64,000 nucleotides of DNA from Candidatus Omnitrophota bacterium (GTDB taxonomy: Bacteria; Omnitrophota; Gorgyraeia; Velamenicoccales; Velamenicoccaceae), in assembly GCA_016235185.1 (NCBI GenBank), contig JACRLT010000026.1:1-64000 (forward strand), written 5' to 3'. Each line of letters begins with the position of its first letter. Within the stretch, counting starts at the first letter, position 1. Positions 45,698-54,970 of this stretch are shown here, in pieces. The position numbers were made by a program, and so were the translations under genes. Below the pieces are notes generated by a model, which saw only the letters and a program-made list of their open reading frames with translations, made no database searches and was not told where the DNA came from.

Positions 45698-46891
45698 TCA
45701 TCTATTTAACGCTTCTTTGATTTTTTTTGTCAGAAGCGGTACAACTTCAAAAAGATCGCCTACGATGCCGAATGTAGCTACGCTAAAAATAGGCGCGTGC
45801 GGATCGTTGTTTATGGCGATGATCGTATCCGATGATTGCATGCCTACCAAGTGCTGTATTTGCCCTGATATGCCGCAGGCTATGTATATTTTAGGGCATA
45901 CGGTCTTTCCTGTCTGTCCGACCTGGTGTGAATAAGGCATCCATCCGCTGTCAACGGCCGCTCTCGAAGAACCCACAGCGGCATTTAAAACTTTGGCAAG
46001 GTCTTCTAAGATCTTGAAGTTCTCCGGGCCTTTCATACCGCGGCCTCCGGAAACGATGATATCAGCCTCGGCGATATTGACCGTAGAAGTGATCTCCTCA
46101 ATAACGTCCAAAACTTTTGTCCTGGACTTATAAACATCTTCTTCAAAGGTTTCTTTGATTATTTTACCTTTATGTTCGGCGTTATGAGGCGCTTCTTTCA
46201 TGACTTTATGGCGCACCGTTGCCATCTGCGGCCTGTGGTTAGGCGTTATGATGGTAGCCATTATATTTCCGCCGAAAGCCGGCCTGGTCTGCAAAAGTAT
46301 CTTTTTATGCTCATCGATATCTAAACCAGTGCAGTCTGCAGTCAGGCCCGTATAGATCTTGACCGCTACTCTAGATATAAGTGAGCGTCCGATGGATGTG
46401 GCTCCGCAGAGCACGATCTCGGGTTTATGTTTTTTGACAAGATTTACCAAAATATTCGTGTAAGGGTCATCTAAAAAGTTTTTCAGGCCCGGGTGGTCTA
46501 CAACGTAGACGATGTCGGCTCCGCGATGGACTAAACCAATAGCTTTGGATTCTATGTCGTGGCCTATTAAGACGCCGCATAAAGGGCTTTTTAGTTTATT
46601 TGCCAACTCGCGGCCTTTGCCCAGCAGTTCATAACTTATGGATTGTATTACACCGCGTTTTTGTTCGCAGAAGACCCATACGCCTTTTGCTTCTAGATCT
46701 GCCTTTGCAGTTTGTTCCCGTTTTAACGTGATGGCGCTAAATTTGCACGCATCCAGGCAGGCTCCGCAAAGCGTGCATAGTTCAACTTTTACGATCGCCT
46801 TCTTCTCGTGCATGGAAAGCGCGCCAAACGGGCAGACTTTGACGCAGAGTGTGCAACCAACGCATTTTTCCTTACTTATGTGCAGCGACAT
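45698..46891 (-). CDS. etfA: Electron transfer flavoprotein alpha subunit fused to a 2[4Fe-4S] ferredoxin
   Basis: 397 residues. The N-terminal ferredoxin has Cys10, 13, 16, 20 and Cys39, 42, 45, 49. The EtfA part ends in the FAD domain (SGGRGMKGPENF, GSSRAAVDSGWMP, HQVGQTGKTV, GISGQIQHLVGM). Ferredoxin-fused EtfA occurs in bifurcating complexes such as caffeyl-CoA reductase, where NADH oxidation drives both enoyl-CoA and ferredoxin reduction. It lies 10 bp after etfB and downstream of acyl-CoA dehydrogenase. Confidence 0.94.
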   Translation of the reverse strand: MSLHISKEKCVGCTLCVKVCPFGALSMHEKKAIVKVELCTLCGACLDACKFSAITLKREQTAKADLEAKGVWVFCEQKRGVIQSISYELLGKGRELANKLKSPLCGVLIGHDIESKAIGLVHRGADIVYVVDHPGLKNFLDDPYTNILVNLVKKHKPEIVLCGATSIGRSLISRVAVKIYTGLTADCTGLDIDEHKKILLQTRPAFGGNIMATIITPNHRPQMATVRHKVMKEAPHNAEHKGKIIKETFEEDVYKSRTKVLDVIEEITSTVNIAEADIIVSGGRGMKGPENFKILEDLAKVLNAAVGSSRAAVDSGWMPYSHQVGQTGKTVCPKIYIACGISGQIQHLVGMQSSDTIIAINNDPHAPIFSVATFGIVGDLFEVVPLLTKKIKEALNR

Positions 46892-46901
46892 AGGTACTAC
46901 C

Positions 46902-47687
46902 TTAATGAATTTCGTTCTTTAAAATGTTGACTAATTTTTCGACTGCTTCTTCTGCCGGACAGGTGAATATCTCGCCGCTTTTTCTGCGCTCCGGAGAGAA
47001 TATTTTAACAACTTGCGTAGGCGAGCCTTTTAAACCAAGCCTGTCGGCTTCTAAGTCTAGGTGTGTAGCGTTTAAGAGTTGGATCTTGGCGCTCTTGGAG
47101 CGCATTATGCCCTTTAAAGACGGCAGGCGCGGTTCATTTATCTCTTTTACGACTGTTAATAGGCATGGCAACGGCACTTCCAGTATCTCAAACCCTTCTT
47201 CTGTCATGCGCTCAACCCGCGCGATATTATCTTTTATGTCTTCTATCTTTTTGACATATGTTACCTGGGGTATGTCTAAATGCGTTGATATGCCGGGCCC
47301 TACTTGCGCTGTATCTCCGTCAGAAGCCTGCTTGCCGCACAAAATGACCGAAAATTCACCGGTTTTCTTTATAGCTTTAGACAGAGTGTAGCTCGTTGCC
47401 CACGTGTCAGAGCCGGCAAAAGCCCTGTCGCTGACCAGATAGGCTTCATCTATCCCCATGGATATCGCCTCTTTTAAAGCGGTTTCTGCCTGTGGAGGGC
47501 CCATAGTGATGACTATCGTTTTGGCTCCTGTTTTTTCTTTCAGCCGTATAGCCTCTTCGATGGCATACATGTCAAAAGGGTTGATGATGGATTTAACCCC
47601 TTCTCTGACTAAAGTATTGGTCTCCGGGTTTATTTTGACGTCCGCCGTATCAGGGACCTGTTTTATGCAGACTATTATGTTGTTCAT
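46902..47687 (-). CDS. etfB: Electron transfer flavoprotein beta subunit
   Basis: 261 residues, usual length. Start IIVCIKQVPDTADVKINPET, nucleotide-binding segments VITMGPPQAETALKEAISMG and CGKQASDGDTAQVGPG, and the family signature VEVPLPCLLTV-like region (EVPLPCLLTVVKEINEPRLP). It pairs with EtfA to carry the bifurcating FAD. Upstream to the dehydrogenase is a 122-bp inverted-repeat interval. Confidence 0.95.
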   Translation of the reverse strand: MNNIIVCIKQVPDTADVKINPETNTLVREGVKSIINPFDMYAIEEAIRLKEKTGAKTIVITMGPPQAETALKEAISMGIDEAYLVSDRAFAGSDTWATSYTLSKAIKKTGEFSVILCGKQASDGDTAQVGPGISTHLDIPQVTYVKKIEDIKDNIARVERMTEEGFEILEVPLPCLLTVVKEINEPRLPSLKGIMRSKSAKIQLLNATHLDLEADRLGLKGSPTQVVKIFSPERRKSGEIFTCPAEEAVEKLVNILKNEIH

Positions 47688-47700
47688 AATTTTTCAATGG

Positions 47701-47806
47701 CAAATGTCTAAACTCAAATGACAAATTAATGTCAAATTTCCAATAGCCAATGTAAATTGGTTATTCGGATTTTGTATTTAATTTGAAATTTGGATTTTGA
47801 CATTTG
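47701..47806. repeat. AT-rich stutter-arm inverted repeat between etfB and acyl-CoA dehydrogenase
   Basis: Arms 47701-47727 and 47780-47806 pair over about 22 of 27 positions and are built of CAAATGTC/CAAATGAC/CAAATT units. The pairing continues inward (CCAATAGCCAAT with ATTGGTTATTCGG). Confidence 0.6.
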
Positions 47807-47809
47807 TTT

Positions 47810-48964
47810 TTATTTAGCCATCTCCTTGATGAGTTGAAGGGCGATTATGCTGCGCTGGATCTGGTTCGTCCCTTCGTAGATCTGCGTTATCTTTGCATCG
47901 CGCATGCGTTTTTCAGCAGGGTACTCTTTCATATAACCGTAACCGCCGAATATCTGGACGGCATCTGTCGTGACCTTCATGGCCACATCAGAAGCAAAGA
48001 GCTTGGCCATTGCGGATTCTTTTGAAACATTTTTGACGCCTGCGTCTATCATGCGTGCCGTGGCATAAATGAGGGCGCGCGCGGCCTCCACCTCGGTTGC
48101 CATATCCGCCAGCATCCACTGTATGCCCTGGAAACTCGATATCGGCTTGTCGAATTGGATCCTTTCTTTTGCATATTTTGTGGCTGCTTCAAGCGCCCCG
48201 GCAGCAATGCCGAGCGCCTGTGAAGCAACGCCGGGCCTTGACACATCAAAGGTCTTCATTGTTATGATAAAACCCATGCCTTCGCGTGCTAATATATTTT
48301 CTTTCGGGACCTCGCAGTCTGTAAAGACTAATTCACGTGTCGAGGATGCGCGAATACCGAGCTTATCTTCTTTTTTGCCGAACGTAAAGCCTTTCATGCC
48401 CTTTTCCAGTATGAACGCAGTAGCTCCGCGCGCACCTTTGGTCTTATCTGACATGGCGATGACGACATATGTATCGGCGTCCCCGCCGTTTGTTATAAAG
48501 TGTTTTGTGCCGTTCAGGATGTAATGGTCACCCTTCTTTTTTGCGGTTGTCTGTATTGCGCTTGCATCCGATCCGGCTGCCGGTTCTGTTACGGCAAAGG
48601 CAGCTAATTTTTTCCCTGCGGCCAAGTCAGGCAGGTATTTCTTCTTTTGTTCCTCGTTACCGAATAATAAGATCGGGTCAAGGCCAAGGTATGAAGCTGC
48701 AAAGCAAAGGGTAATGCCTCCGCATGCTTTTGATAATTCTTCGGTCGCGATGCAAGTCTCGAGAACGCCGCCGCCCAATCCGCCGTATTCTACCGGTATA
48801 GAGACTCCGAAAATATCTGCTTGTGCAAGGGCCTTGACAATAGGCCAAGGGAATTCTTCGGTCTTATCATATTCTGCGGCTACAGGCGCGATTTTTTCTT
48901 GAGCTACCTGTCTGCAGAGGTCCCTGATCATGATCTGCTGTTCGTTCAACAAATAATCCATCAT
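47810..48964 (-). CDS. Acyl-CoA dehydrogenase (butyryl-CoA dehydrogenase-like)
   Basis: 384 residues of the short-chain acyl-CoA dehydrogenase family. FAD/substrate motifs are FAVTEPAAGSDA, the segment YILNGTKHFITNGGDAD and RIQFDKPISSFQ; the catalytic Glu is in QIYEGTNQIQR. With EtfAB next door it is likely the crotonyl-CoA-reducing partner of a bifurcating complex rather than a beta-oxidation enzyme, an inference from context. The start carries element C. Confidence 0.93.
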   Translation of the reverse strand: MMDYLLNEQQIMIRDLCRQVAQEKIAPVAAEYDKTEEFPWPIVKALAQADIFGVSIPVEYGGLGGGVLETCIATEELSKACGGITLCFAASYLGLDPILLFGNEEQKKKYLPDLAAGKKLAAFAVTEPAAGSDASAIQTTAKKKGDHYILNGTKHFITNGGDADTYVVIAMSDKTKGARGATAFILEKGMKGFTFGKKEDKLGIRASSTRELVFTDCEVPKENILAREGMGFIITMKTFDVSRPGVASQALGIAAGALEAATKYAKERIQFDKPISSFQGIQWMLADMATEVEAARALIYATARMIDAGVKNVSKESAMAKLFASDVAMKVTTDAVQIFGGYGYMKEYPAEKRMRDAKITQIYEGTNQIQRSIIALQLIKEMAK

Positions 48965-48972
48965 TATGTAAG

Positions 48973-49078
48973 CCTCCTTAACTTTGCTTAATTAGGTTTA
49001 TTCATAACAAAGTTAACTCCGCAGTCTGCACAGGAAAATTTCCGAAAGGAAATTTCCAAGCGCTTAGACAAGGAGTCA
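48973..49078 (-). promoter_or_regulatory. Structured leader element, copy C (acyl-CoA dehydrogenase)
   Basis: Minus strand: ACTCC-TT-GTCT, a hairpin with GGAAATTTCC paired, AGAC-TGC-GGAGT, then TTAACTTTG, a 21-nt loop with TATGAATA, CAAAGTTAA overlapping AAGGAGG, then the ATG. Its first bases are the stop codon of the upstream GNAT gene. Confidence 0.75.
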
Positions 49079-49537
49079 ACATATCTTTTTTATTAGAGCG
49101 ATCTCGCCGCAATTGGGAAATTTAGGGCAATTGCAGCATTCAGCCCAGACTTTATGGGGCAGTTTTGATTTTGAAATAATACTAAACCCTAATTTTCTAA
49201 AAAATTTAGGTTTATACGATAAGGCAAATACATTTTTTAGCCGTAGGCTTTTGGCTTCGCTAAGCGCGGCTTCTATGAGCTGGCTGCCTATGCCTTTTCT
49301 CTGGTGGTTCTTTTCAACTGCAAGCGATTTTATCTCTGCAAGATTGTTCCAGCCTACTATGTGAAGAGCAACGCACCCGTTGATATTTTTGCCTTTTTCA
49401 TCCAAGATTACCCAGAAATCCCTGATGTTCTCGTAAATTTCGTTGAGTGAACGCGGCATCATTAGGTCGCGCTGCGCGTAGCAATTTATAAGGCTATGGA
49501 TAAATTTGGCGTCTTTTATCTGCGCTTTTCTGATCAC
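49076..49537 (-). CDS. GNAT acetyltransferase, N-acetylglutamate synthase-like
   Basis: 153 residues. GNAT acetyl-CoA loop in NHQRKGIGSQLIEAAL, preceded by AEIKSLAV. The N-terminus MIRKAQIKDAKFIHSLINCYA and the tail HKVWAECCNCPKFPNCGEIALI match short stand-alone ArgA-type enzymes that acetylate glutamate for arginine synthesis. No other arg genes are in the window, so the substrate is not certain. It overlaps the glgC stop by 4 bp. Confidence 0.75.
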   Translation of the reverse strand: MIRKAQIKDAKFIHSLINCYAQRDLMMPRSLNEIYENIRDFWVILDEKGKNINGCVALHIVGWNNLAEIKSLAVEKNHQRKGIGSQLIEAALSEAKSLRLKNVFALSYKPKFFRKLGFSIISKSKLPHKVWAECCNCPKFPNCGEIALIKKIC

Positions 49538-50757
49538 GATACCTGTGTCCCTTTGGCTACGACGACTATGCCGCCTTCTGAAACATCAAAGCGTTTTTTA
49601 TCGTCTTTTAAGTTATAACCGATAACTGTTCTTGGTGGTATATTGACGTCTTTATCTATTATGGCGCGCCTAACTTTTGCGTATCGGCCGACATTTACTC
49701 CGTCCATCAGTATGGAATCGTATATTTCGCTGTAGCTGTTTATACGCACATTCGGAGACAAGATAGAACGCTGAACCCTGCCTCCCGATACAATACAGCC
49801 GCCGGAAATAAGTGAATCAAGGACCAGGCCTATGCGTTCGGGGTTTTCGTCTCCGGCAAATACCGTCTTTGCCGCAGGGTATTGTTCCTGATAAGTGCGT
49901 ATGGGCCAATCTTTGTCATATAGGTTGAAGATTGGTGTTACCTGGATCAGGTCCATGTTCGCTTCATAATAGGCATCCAGAGTACCTATGTCCCTCCAGT
50001 AAAGCGCCTCTTTTTTATTCTCATCCTTGAAATTGTAAGCGAATACCCTTCTTTTTTTCTTTAGCATCTGCGGTATGATGTCTTTCCCGAAATCATGGGA
50101 GGTACTTTTAGAGGCATCTTCGGCGACCTCTTCCTGGAGGGCCGGCCTGTTAAAGACATAGATGCCCATAGAGGCGTAGACCATATCCGGTTTTCCCGGG
50201 AGGCACTTTGGATCTTTCGGTTTTTCCTGGAAGCCAAGCACTCTTTTGGATTCGTCTGTCTGGATAACACCGAGGCTGTGCGCCATCTCCTTATTGAGTT
50301 CTACAACGGCGACCGTCATGTCAGCGTTATTTTGGCGGTGAAAGTCTATCATTGTGCAATAATTCATCTTGTAGATGTGGTCGCCTGCCAAGATCAGGAT
50401 CTCCTGCGGTTTTTCCTGTTCTATGGTGTAAATATTCTGGTAGATGGCATCAGCTGTGCCCTGGTACCAGGTAGAGCCGACGCGTTGCTGGGCCGGTATG
50501 ACATCGATATATTCGCCGAGTTCGGAATTGAACACATTCCAGCCCTGGCGCATATGCCTTTGAAGAGAGATGGATTTGTACTGTATGAGGGTGTGTATTT
50601 TACGCAGGCCGGAATTGATACAATTGGAAAGTGTTATGTCAATTATGCGATAAATACCGCCGAAAGGGACTGCGGGTTTGGCCCTGTCGCGGGTTAAGGG
50701 GTACAGGCGTTCACCCTTGCCTCCCGCTAAAATAAAAGTAATGACTCGGTTATCCAT
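49534..50757 (-). CDS. glgC: Glucose-1-phosphate adenylyltransferase
   Basis: 407 residues. It makes ADP-glucose for glycogen. Motifs: AGGKGERLYPLTRDRAKPAVPFGG, split as AGGKGERLYPLT and RAKPAVPFGGIYR; the segment ILAGDHIYKMNY; GFQEKPKDPKC; YWRDIGTLDAYYEANMDL; then left-handed beta-helix repeats at the C-terminus. The gene is with malQ and glycolytic genes on the same strand, suggesting glycogen storage. Its 5' side carries a two-hairpin repeat. Confidence 0.95.
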   Translation of the reverse strand: MDNRVITFILAGGKGERLYPLTRDRAKPAVPFGGIYRIIDITLSNCINSGLRKIHTLIQYKSISLQRHMRQGWNVFNSELGEYIDVIPAQQRVGSTWYQGTADAIYQNIYTIEQEKPQEILILAGDHIYKMNYCTMIDFHRQNNADMTVAVVELNKEMAHSLGVIQTDESKRVLGFQEKPKDPKCLPGKPDMVYASMGIYVFNRPALQEEVAEDASKSTSHDFGKDIIPQMLKKKRRVFAYNFKDENKKEALYWRDIGTLDAYYEANMDLIQVTPIFNLYDKDWPIRTYQEQYPAAKTVFAGDENPERIGLVLDSLISGGCIVSGGRVQRSILSPNVRINSYSEIYDSILMDGVNVGRYAKVRRAIIDKDVNIPPRTVIGYNLKDDKKRFDVSEGGIVVVAKGTQVS

Positions 50758-50763
50758 TTTTAA

Positions 50764-50868
50764 AATGTAAAAACCTGTATAGATCCCGATGGCTCAAAAA
50801 CAGCCACGGGATAAATTCGACCAGCAGACTTACGTTCACTAATCGTTCCGTAAGTCTGGGTCTCATTT
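50764..50868 (-). repeat. Two-hairpin repeat, copy 2 (between marC and glgC)
   Basis: On the minus strand it begins AAATGAGACCC, where TGA is the marC stop. Hairpin 1 pairs CAGACTTACG with CGTAAGTCTG around a GAACGATTAGTGAA loop; hairpin 2 pairs ATCCCGTGGCT with AGCCATCGGGAT; CTATACAGGTTTTTACATTT ends it. The same end recurs in copy 4. Confidence 0.8.
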
Positions 50869-51471
50869 AAAGGAAGATATGATCCCCGCTATGCCTTCGC
50901 GGATGATCATAACACCGATGGCTGCCAGAAAAATATAGCTGATCTTTGAAAAGGCCTTTACTCCGGAGCTGCCTATTATTCTTATCAGTACGTTTGAATA
51001 TCTCAAAACAAGCCATGCCAAGGCCATATTTACGATAAGGGATGTCAGGGTAACCAGTAAGCCAAAGGAATTAAGAAGCATCATGGTCGTGACAAGTACT
51101 GCCGGGCCGGTTATCAGGGGAGTTGCCAGCGGGAATACTCCAATGTCTTCTGTCAGAGACATCGATACGAAATCTCTAGATTTTCCTGGCATAAGAAGAT
51201 AGACGGACAGGATGAAAAGTAGTATGCCCCCTGCCACCCTAAAATCGTCTATGGTTATGCCTAATCCCCTTAAAATAAGTTTTCCAAGAAAGATGAATAC
51301 AACAGCTAAAACAGTGGCTATGACAACGGAATCGGTTAAGATCTTGTTTTTTTGCCTATTGTTCAAGCTTTCAGTCAGCCCGAGAAAGATAGGTATCGTG
51401 CCTATGATATCCACCGCCAAAAAGATCGGGATGAACGTTATCAAATATGGCTTTAAAATGGTTATTAACAT
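50863..51471 (-). CDS. MarC-family integral membrane protein
   Basis: 202 residues, six membrane helices; signature blocks FIPIFLAVDIIGTIPIFLGLT and PLATPLITGPAVLVTTMML. The MarC family has no agreed function (the name derives from the mar locus, but a drug-resistance role was not supported). Stand-alone gene; its stop codon forms the start of a two-hairpin repeat. Confidence 0.88.
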   Translation of the reverse strand: MLITILKPYLITFIPIFLAVDIIGTIPIFLGLTESLNNRQKNKILTDSVVIATVLAVVFIFLGKLILRGLGITIDDFRVAGGILLFILSVYLLMPGKSRDFVSMSLTEDIGVFPLATPLITGPAVLVTTMMLLNSFGLLVTLTSLIVNMALAWLVLRYSNVLIRIIGSSGVKAFSKISYIFLAAIGVMIIREGIAGIISSFK

Positions 51472-51517
51472 AGTGTTATATTATACAGAAATACGGTTTA
51501 AAAACAAGAAAAAACTG

Positions 51518-53752
51518 CTATTTTGTCCCTATTTTTTCGATCAATGCCTCATTCGAACTGTCATATTCATAGGCGCTCTGCCATTCTTTTTTTGCTCCCG
51601 CCGGATCACGGTATTGCGCCAGCAAATCCCCTAATTCCGCATGGTAACGTGGTTCTTCGGGTGCGAGTTTTGATGCCTGGCGCAGTAATTCTTCTGCTGT
51701 TTTCTGATTTTTTTTCTTTAGGATAAGCGCCTTTACGTAAAATGCTCTGGCGAATTTGGGCTGTTTTTTAATTATAGCATTGATCACCTTAAGCGCTTTA
51801 TCCTCGTCGTTAAGATGGTGATAAATAAGCGCTAGTTTTGCGCGCTGGACTAAGTCGCCGGGCGTATATAGAAGGCAATTTCTTGCATAAATAAATGCCT
51901 TTTTATAATCCTTATTTTCGAAATAATAATCGGACAGGAATTTAAATGCTTCGCCGTTATTGGGCATCAGATCCAAAATAACTCTGGCTTCTTTAGCCGC
52001 AGCTTCGTAAAATCCATGCCTGTGTAGGAAGCGGGCGCGGTAAACATATGGCATCGGGTAGCGCAAAGATATCCCGATTTTCAGGAAATCGGGTTCGGGG
52101 GGCTCCCAGGTTTTCAAGTCGATCCTGAATTTTTTGATAAGTCCTTTATTTTCCGGAATGTCTTTTAAAAAGATAACAGCGCCTTCGTCAAAATAAACCA
52201 GGGTCCAAGCAGGGTTATGTAAAAAATAGCGCGTGAGCCCTACGTGGAGATCGTTCGTTGAAGCCGTTAAAAAGCTGCCTCTTATGTCGTATTTTTCCAG
52301 AGTTTCCTTGATTACATCTTTTTTGCCTTCTGCCAAACTGACATATCTTGAAAAAAAGTCCGGGCCGTATAGCTCTGTCCTGCCGTCGATAAATACCTGT
52401 CTTTTGGGAAATGCGCGGCCTATAAGGTAGGACCCGGAATTAAAATCATTTAACATATGACTCGGAAGATCGTGTTTGAGCAGGAAATCCACTGCCTTTT
52501 GCGGGAAACGGGCATGCGAAACCCCGAGCATGCCGGATTTAAGCTCATATGTATCGAAGTCATACGTGGCGCTATCTAAATATTTTTGGGCCCCTTTAAA
52601 AGGGGAATAAAAAAGAAAAGCCAGAAGCAGATAGCAGAAAATTGAGCGCATTCTTTTGTTCTGAAACCATCCGGGCAGCGTTTTTTTATTCTCTAATGCC
52701 AATTCAATATTATTAAAAGTAACGAAGGCTGCGGCAAAGGCAAAATAGGCGACGTTCCTTATGGCGATGAAGGAGAAACCTGTGAACAGAAGCCAGATCG
52801 CCAGATCGGAAATGTTGACGTGGCGCTGGTTGAACCTGAAAGAAAACAATGATACGAGGATAAAAGCCTTGTAGAATGGGAAGAAATTAATATCGAAGAT
52901 ATTTTTGAGAGTAATGGGCCTGGCCAATTCCTGGATGTATTGGAAGATTATTTTGCCTTTGCCGGATATCTGCCCCAATACTGAAAATGGATAAGCGGCC
53001 CCTTTTAGGCCGTAAGGGTTAATGAACGAAGCAAGTATTATCAAGCCGAGAATGATGAGTAATTGGAGCATCTGTCTATTGTCGATGCGGCGTGTCTGGT
53101 TCCAGGATGCAGGCAGCTTGACCGTTCTTTTTAGGATCTCGGCAAAAAGGAAGACAAGTATTATTAAAGGCCCTGTGAAGAAAAAACCGTGCATATTGAC
53201 CCAGGCTATTTGACATATCGTCAAAACAAGCGCAAACGGGAAAAAGGAAGTTTTTCTTTCGATAAAACTTTTGATCAAACACAGATAAACGGTCAGGAAA
53301 AATAGGCTGAAAATGTCCGGCCTTATGGTGAAGCGGTAAGCGCATGTCAGAAGCGTAAGATAGAGTACGATAAACAGGAAGATATGATTATTTTTGCGCC
53401 GCGCCGAAAAAAACAAGAACAGGAAGGTCGTAATAAGGATGATATTTTGCATTAAGATAAGGCCGTCGGCGCCTGTTGATGCGTAGAACAGATATGCAAA
53501 AGCCTGGAAGAACCATTCGTGGTTGATCCACGGCCTGCCGTAGATGGTAAAAGAAAATATATCAGCCGAAGGAATGAAACGGTGGTGTATTATGTATTCG
53601 CCGGTCTTTAAGTGGAGCCAGAGATCAAGGTCTGCGATCTCGCGGGAAGCGTAGACTACCAAAATACAGAAGAAAAAAACGATGAGCAGGCGGTTTAAGA
53701 TATAATCAACAGCCTCTCCTATTCTTTTTGTGCCTATAGCAGATAGAAACAT
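51518..53752 (-). CDS. Polytopic membrane protein with C-terminal TPR repeats (GT-C-like)
   Basis: 744 residues. About the first 400 hold ten or more membrane helices with an early luminal-loop motif DLWLHLKTGEYIIHHRFIP and WINHEWFFQAFAYLFY, resembling GT-C glycosyltransferase or oligosaccharyltransferase-like proteins. A soluble domain (HMLNDFNSGSYLIGRAFP, IDGRTELYG) and TPR repeats (about 600-744) follow. Probably acts in envelope polysaccharide or protein glycosylation; substrate unknown. A short palindrome lies within the coding sequence at 52073-52093. Confidence 0.72.
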   Translation of the reverse strand: MFLSAIGTKRIGEAVDYILNRLLIVFFFCILVVYASREIADLDLWLHLKTGEYIIHHRFIPSADIFSFTIYGRPWINHEWFFQAFAYLFYASTGADGLILMQNIILITTFLFLFFSARRKNNHIFLFIVLYLTLLTCAYRFTIRPDIFSLFFLTVYLCLIKSFIERKTSFFPFALVLTICQIAWVNMHGFFFTGPLIILVFLFAEILKRTVKLPASWNQTRRIDNRQMLQLLIILGLIILASFINPYGLKGAAYPFSVLGQISGKGKIIFQYIQELARPITLKNIFDINFFPFYKAFILVSLFSFRFNQRHVNISDLAIWLLFTGFSFIAIRNVAYFAFAAAFVTFNNIELALENKKTLPGWFQNKRMRSIFCYLLLAFLFYSPFKGAQKYLDSATYDFDTYELKSGMLGVSHARFPQKAVDFLLKHDLPSHMLNDFNSGSYLIGRAFPKRQVFIDGRTELYGPDFFSRYVSLAEGKKDVIKETLEKYDIRGSFLTASTNDLHVGLTRYFLHNPAWTLVYFDEGAVIFLKDIPENKGLIKKFRIDLKTWEPPEPDFLKIGISLRYPMPYVYRARFLHRHGFYEAAAKEARVILDLMPNNGEAFKFLSDYYFENKDYKKAFIYARNCLLYTPGDLVQRAKLALIYHHLNDEDKALKVINAIIKKQPKFARAFYVKALILKKKNQKTAEELLRQASKLAPEEPRYHAELGDLLAQYRDPAGAKKEWQSAYEYDSSNEALIEKIGTK

Positions 53753-53818
53753 GTAGCTACCATTATAGCAGAGAACAATATGATAATTCTATCTGAAATT
53801 TTACTGTTTAGCTACCAC

Positions 53819-54970
53819 TTAGGCGGTGATCCTGTTGATAAGAAAAAGACACATAAAACTCGCCGCCGCAGAAATGACTATGAGCCATTGAAGCCCTATC
53901 AAGGGCAGTAAATAGGCTCCGGAAAAATTGCTGGCCACAAGAGCAAGGTTGCTTATGCTGGCCAACAAGGCAAACGAGGCAGCCTCAAGGCCAGGAATTG
54001 AATTTTTAGCCATAAAATCCATGATCATTAAAAAAATAAACATGCACATGAGGCTATAGACTATATCGTAGGCAATGGCTGTGGCAGGTGTGTAATATAG
54101 GTAGCTTAAAGATGCCAATGCGCCAACGAAGACCGAGAAAAACAGCCATTTTTTGATATTTATTTTTTGGCTGAACTTATAATAGAGCAATGCGCCTATG
54201 ATCGCAAAAACAGTGCCTATCGTACTTAAACCGCCGATCCAGATCTTACTCCATTTGAATACATCTCTTTGTATGAAAAAAAGCGGCGTGCCGAAAGACG
54301 GGGAATATTTATAGAGGAAGACAAATAAGCCCGCTGTAAGCAGCCTCTTATCGCCGAACATCTTTTTTAGATCAAGGATAAATTTTGATGCGGTTTCGCT
54401 TCGCATCGGGTCTTTAGTCCTATAAAAATATGCGAAGATCCCGGCCATTATATAAATGGGGACCAAGAGCAGGAAGCCGGCCTTGTAGCCCCATCTCTCG
54501 GCAATATAGCCCCCTCCTATTCCCGAGACTAACGTTGCCACAGAAATAGACATCCATTGTACGCTCTGGATTTTTCCGGTGGCATTGTACTTTTTGCCCT
54601 CTACACACATGATGCCGTCCACAGCAACATCCCTGAAGGCTGCGCAAGCTGAACTTATAATGAGTATACCGATTAAGAAGGCAAGCGGCAGATGGTTTGA
54701 TCCCGCTATAAAGGCCAGGATCATGCTAAAGATCAGCGATATAAAGATCCAGGCTCTTTTGTTTAAAAAATTATCTATTATGTAGCCAATGACGGGTTTG
54801 ATCAGCCAGGCAAATGTGATCAGGCTTGAGATGACCATGATCTTCTCGGGGGAAAATTTCAGGGATTCTTTAAGATAATAGAACAAGCCCTGGGAAGGAA
54901 GGGCTTCGATCCCCTGGGTAAAGTAAATAGCGCTGCTTAGCGCAAAAACCCAGAGTAATTTATCCTTCAA
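53819..54970 (-). CDS. MFS transporter, BT1/folate-biopterin-like
   Basis: 383 residues, about 12 membrane helices. The N-terminal LSSAIYFTQGIEALPSQGLF and the DVAVDGIMCVEG block are typical of the BT1/PCFT-like or AmpG-like MFS branch, whose members move folates, pterins or muropeptides. Substrate not deduced. The ATG overlaps the secG stop by 4 bp. Confidence 0.75.
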   Translation of the reverse strand: MKDKLLWVFALSSAIYFTQGIEALPSQGLFYYLKESLKFSPEKIMVISSLITFAWLIKPVIGYIIDNFLNKRAWIFISLIFSMILAFIAGSNHLPLAFLIGILIISSACAAFRDVAVDGIMCVEGKKYNATGKIQSVQWMSISVATLVSGIGGGYIAERWGYKAGFLLLVPIYIMAGIFAYFYRTKDPMRSETASKFILDLKKMFGDKRLLTAGLFVFLYKYSPSFGTPLFFIQRDVFKWSKIWIGGLSTIGTVFAIIGALLYYKFSQKINIKKWLFFSVFVGALASLSYLYYTPATAIAYDIVYSLMCMFIFLMIMDFMAKNSIPGLEAASFALLASISNLALVASNFSGAYLLPLIGLQWLIVISAAASFMCLFLINRITA

